Shown here piece after piece: positions 2,917 to 5,853 of a DNA stretch of 5,853 bases; the stretch's first letter is position 1; every line of letters starts with the position of its first letter. The notes under the pieces were generated by a model that worked only from the letters and a program-made list of their open reading frames with translations, did not search any database and was not told where the DNA came from. The position numbers were made by a program, and so were the translations under genes. This DNA comes from CATJXY01 sp964623925. GTDB lineage: Bacteria > Bacillota_I > Bacilli_A > Erysipelotrichales > Erysipelotrichaceae. The DNA is taken from contig CAZUVT010000118.1 of assembly GCA_964623925.1 (NCBI GenBank), positions 1 through 5,853 on the forward strand, given 5' to 3'.

Positions 2917-5853
2917 TTAGTCCTGAGCCAGTTTAACTAAACGAGCATAACGCTTCTGAGCATCTTTCAATGTCTTAGCATATGCAGCTTCAGCAGCTTC
3001 TTCACCTTTAAGTTTGATTAGCTGGTTATAACGTGTCTCGTTCATCAGGAATGCGTGGAAATTATCCCAGTTCGGTTCCTTAGAATCGATTGTAAGCGGC
3101 TGTTCTTTACGTGGATCGAAACGATACAGAGTTGTATAACCGCATTCAACAGCAGCCTTCTGAACTTTCTGATGATTGCTCAAACCACCCTTGATACCAT
3201 GCTGATCACATGGAGAATAAGCCAGGATCAAAGACGGTCCGTTATAGCTTTCAGCTTCTTTCATAGCTTTAATTGTCTGAGCCGGATTTGCACCCATAGC
3301 AACGCTGGCTACATATACATGACCGTAAGCCATTGCGATCTGTCCCAAATCTTTCTTAGCTGTTGTCTTACCACCGGCAGCGAACTTAGCGATAGCAGCA
3401 GACTGTGAAGCTTTAGAAGCCTGACCACCTGTATTTGAATACATTTCTGTATCCAATACAAGGATATTGACATTCAGATCATTTGCGATGACGTGATCTA
3501 ATCCACCGTAACCGATATCATAAGCCCATCCGTCACCACCGACGATCCATACTGATTTGCCGACAAGATCTCTTTCATAATCCAAGATTTCTTTGACAGC
3601 TTCATTGCTGCTTGCTTTTACAGCTGCAACAACTTCATCCTTGCATGCACGCTGAGCGTCGCGATCATTTCCTGCTGCAAGATATTTTGTGAATGCTTCT
3701 TTGCAGTCGCCTTCCAAATTTGCTTCCATAATGCTCAAGATGCGAGCTTCTTTGAAGTTCTGTGCCAATGCCATACCATATCCGTATTCAGCATTGTCTT
3801 CGAACAAGCTGTTTGCCCAAGTTACACCATTGCCGTCTTTGTCTGTTACAAACGGAGTGGATGGAACAGCAGAACAGTAGATCATAGAACATCCTGTAGC
3901 ATTAGCGATCATCATATCTTTACCAAACAGCTGAGAAGCCAAACGATAGTATGGTGTTTCACCACATCCAGGACAGCTTCCTGATACTTCAAAGTAAGGC
4001 ATCAGGAACTGAGCACCCTTGACCATATCTGTATTGAAATACTGAGTCTTATACTCAACATTCTTATATAGATAATCTGCCAATACTTCTTCTTTTTCTG
4101 CTTCCTCTTCTACATTCGGAACCATCTTCAAAGCTTTCTGCCCGGCTTTACCCAAACATTCAGTTACACATAGTCCGCATCCGACACAGTTCATCGGAGA
4201 AACCTGAACACGGTACTGAAGATTGGCAACAGTCTGAGGACCCAATGCCTTGATCGTTGTAAGCTCTGCAGGTGCAGCTGCTACTTCTTCTTCTGTCAAT
4301 AAGAAGGAACGAACTGTAGCATGAGGACATACCATAACACACTGACCGCACTGGATACAGTTATTCGGATCCCACTGCGGAACTGCAGTTGCAATGTTTC
4401 TCTTTTCTTTGAAGGAAACATCATTATGGATAGAACCATCCAAAATTCCATACTTAGCAAAGTGAGAAACAGGTAGATCATAACCATTCAAGTTATTGAT
4501 TTCCATCAAATGCTCATCGAAATAAGCATCTCCTGTCTTTTTGCTGGCATTGATCGTCAGATTTTTCCATTCAGGTTTAACCTCAACCTGAACATATCCG
4601 TCTTTACCGGCATCAATCGCTTTATAGTTAAGCTGTACGATTTCATCACCCTTCTTAGAGTATGATTTCTTAGCCATATACTTCATCAATTCAACGGATT
4701 GAGAAAGCGGCATGATCTGTTCATTCAAGGCGAAGAATGCAGACTGCAAGATCGTATTTGTACGACGACCCATACCAACTTCAGCAGCAATCTTTGTAGC
4801 ATTGATTACATAGAACTTAGCTTCTTTTTCAGCCAATCCCTTTAACATACGGTTTGGCAAATGCTTTTCGATTTCTTCCGGTGCAATCGTTGTGTTCAAA
4901 AGGAATGTTCCACCCTTCTTCAGATTGCGAACCATATCGAACTTATAGCAGTAGCTATCCAATGAGCAGGAAACAAAGTCAGCCTGATCAATATAGTAAG
5001 TAGAACGGATCGGAGATGGACCGAATCTCAAGTGAGAACGTGTAACACCGCCGGCTTTCTTAGAATCATATGCATAATATCCCTGAGCATAAAGATCTGT
5101 ATTATCACCGATGATCTTGATAGAAGACTTGTTTGCAGAAACAGTACCATCAGATCCAAGACCATAGAATAGACATGAAGAATAATCGTAATTCAATAGA
5201 TAATCCGGATCAGCAGCAAGACTCAAACCTGTCATATCATCTTCAATACCGATCGTGAATTCATTCTTCGGAGCATCTTTAGCCAATTCATCATAAACAG
5301 CTTTGATATGCTTAGGCTGTGTATCATGCGAACCTAATCCGTAACGGCCGCCGATAACTGTAATATCTTTGTCTTTCAATGCGTCAACGACATCAAGATA
5401 AAGCGGTTCTCTTGCGCCCATTTCCTTAGAACGATCCAATACAGCAATCTTCTTGACTGTTTCAGGAAGAACAGCTGTCAAATATTTAACTGAGAAAGGA
5501 CGGAATAGATGAACTTTAATAACACCTACTTTTTCTCCTTTTGCAACAAGATCATCAACTGTTTCTTTAATTGTTTCTGTAACAGAACCCATTGCTACGA
5601 TAATGCGTTCAGCATCCTTAGCACCATAGTAAGTAAATGGAGCATATTCACGACCTGTATGTTCACTGATTGCTTTCATGTATTTAGCAACGATATCAGG
5701 TACAGCTTCATAATGCTTGTTCTGTGCTTCTACACCCTGGAAGAAGATATCATCGTTTTCATTTCCTCCACGTGTAATTGGATTGGTATGCGGATTCATT
5801 GCATTTGCTTTAAATCTTTCAACCGCTTTCCAATCAAGCAGGCTTGCCATAAA
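2917..5853 (-). CDS. nifJ: Pyruvate:ferredoxin (flavodoxin) oxidoreductase, single-chain type (5' end cut by window edge)
   Basis: PFOR converts pyruvate, CoA and oxidised ferredoxin to acetyl-CoA, CO2 and reduced ferredoxin in the cytoplasm of anaerobes. 978 residues are visible of a usual 1,170-1,200. Numbering here starts at the Met at 5850, which is internal: a TTT codon precedes it and family members have about 200 further residues. In order: the end of domain I with NPITRGG; domain II (about 75-200) with LDRSKEMGAREPLYLDV; domain III (about 215-405) with GLGSDGTVSANK and SHLRFGPSPIRSTY; the EKR linker (E482-K483-R484); a 2[4Fe-4S] domain with cysteines 498, 501, 504, 508 and 555, 558, 561, 565; and the C-terminal domain. 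The last has proximal-cluster cysteines 626, 629, 654 and 881 and the thiamine diphosphate motif from G772-D773-G774 to N806-T807. All catalytic ligands are present. Departures from the usual sequence are CLG after the last cluster cysteine, TVSANK for TVGANK, and SLDSY for HNPAY. The gene has its own terminator. The family also includes pyruvate:flavodoxin NifJ; the electron acceptor cannot be read here. Confidence 0.97.
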   Translation of the reverse strand, partial: FMASLLDWKAVERFKANAMNPHTNPITRGGNENDDIFFQGVEAQNKHYEAVPDIVAKYMKAISEHTGREYAPFTYYGAKDAERIIVAMGSVTETIKETVDDLVAKGEKVGVIKVHLFRPFSVKYLTAVLPETVKKIAVLDRSKEMGAREPLYLDVVDALKDKDITVIGGRYGLGSHDTQPKHIKAVYDELAKDAPKNEFTIGIEDDMTGLSLAADPDYLLNYDYSSCLFYGLGSDGTVSANKSSIKIIGDNTDLYAQGYYAYDSKKAGGVTRSHLRFGPSPIRSTYYIDQADFVSCSLDSYCYKFDMVRNLKKGGTFLLNTTIAPEEIEKHLPNRMLKGLAEKEAKFYVINATKIAAEVGMGRRTNTILQSAFFALNEQIMPLSQSVELMKYMAKKSYSKKGDEIVQLNYKAIDAGKDGYVQVEVKPEWKNLTINASKKTGDAYFDEHLMEINNLNGYDLPVSHFAKYGILDGSIHNDVSFKEKRNIATAVPQWDPNNCIQCGQCVMVCPHATVRSFLLTEEEVAAAPAELTTIKALGPQTVANLQYRVQVSPMNCVGCGLCVTECLGKAGQKALKMVPNVEEEAEKEEVLADYLYKNVEYKTQYFNTDMVKGAQFLMPYFEVSGSCPGCGETPYYRLASQLFGKDMMIANATGCSMIYCSAVPSTPFVTDKDGNGVTWANSLFEDNAEYGYGMALAQNFKEARILSIMEANLEGDCKEAFTKYLAAGNDRDAQRACKDEVVAAVKASSNEAVKEILDYERDLVGKSVWIVGGDGWAYDIGYGGLDHVIANDLNVNILVLDTEMYSNTGGQASKASQSAAIAKFAAGGKTTAKKDLGQIAMAYGHVYVASVAMGANPAQTIKAMKEAESYNGPSLILAYSPCDQHGIKGGLSNHQKVQKAAVECGYTTLYRFDPRKEQPLTIDSKEPNWDNFHAFLMNETRYNQLIKLKGEEAAEAAYAKTLKDAQKRYARLVKLAQD

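Noticed and set aside
3055..3408. A 117-codon open frame on the plus strand inside the PFOR gene
   Set aside because: It is antisense to the highly conserved C-terminal TPP-binding domain. It is best explained by the codon bias of that gene.
4160..4487. Two overlapping 63-codon frames on the minus strand within PFOR
   Set aside because: Both are out-of-frame readings of the EKR/ferredoxin region of an intact gene. The Cys-rich product of one is an artefact of the cysteine codons.
5830..5853. ATG at 5848-5850 as the true PFOR start, making a naturally truncated enzyme
   Set aside because: The reading frame is open to the window edge (TTT precedes it). PFORs carry about 200 more N-terminal residues, so a window cut is the simple explanation.

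Overview
The window looks like ordinary chromosomal DNA from a low-GC, anaerobic member of the Bacillota. A gut lineage such as the Erysipelotrichia is plausible but not proven. The evidence is AT-rich intergenic DNA, strong AGGAG-type ribosome binding sites, a single-chain pyruvate:ferredoxin oxidoreductase (PFOR), and a glycolipid operon of the type known from streptococci, listeriae and enterococci. The standard genetic code is used: Trp is TGG and TGA is not read as Trp. All real genes lie on the minus strand, so transcription runs from high to low coordinates.

Right half (2917-5853): most of a PFOR gene (nifJ/por family). Its first roughly 200 codons lie beyond the right edge. It has the EKR linker, an 8-Cys double [4Fe-4S] domain, the proximal-cluster cysteines and the thiamine diphosphate site. 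A strong intrinsic terminator (2860-2892) follows its stop codon.

Middle (2520-2859): about 340 bp of very AT-rich DNA with no convincing protein gene. It holds two candidate extended -10 promoters reading towards the next operon, one about 300 nt and one about 80 nt from the first gene. It also holds three TTTAAG/CTTAAA half-sites at exactly 11-bp spacing, several short palindromes, and a possible 15-codon leader ORF.

Left half (1-2519): three tightly overlapping genes. They are a CpoA-like GT4 glycosyltransferase (second step of diglycosyl-diacylglycerol synthesis), an eight-or-so-TM protein of the lysylphosphatidylglycerol synthase TM/flippase-like family (UPF0104), and the N-terminal 160 residues of a GT4 enzyme resembling alpha-monoglucosyldiacylglycerol synthase (first step), cut by the left edge. 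The overlaps (26 and 10 bp), each with its own ribosome binding site inside the previous gene, indicate one translationally coupled operon. Together the genes probably make membrane glycolipids, which may also anchor lipoteichoic-acid-type polymers. The membrane protein between the two enzymes is a candidate partner in moving or organising the lipid.

I found no RNA gene, mobile element, CRISPR array or clear novel system. The most useful leads are the regulatory structure of the 2520-2859 region, the position of the flippase-like gene, and departures from conserved residues in the PFOR.
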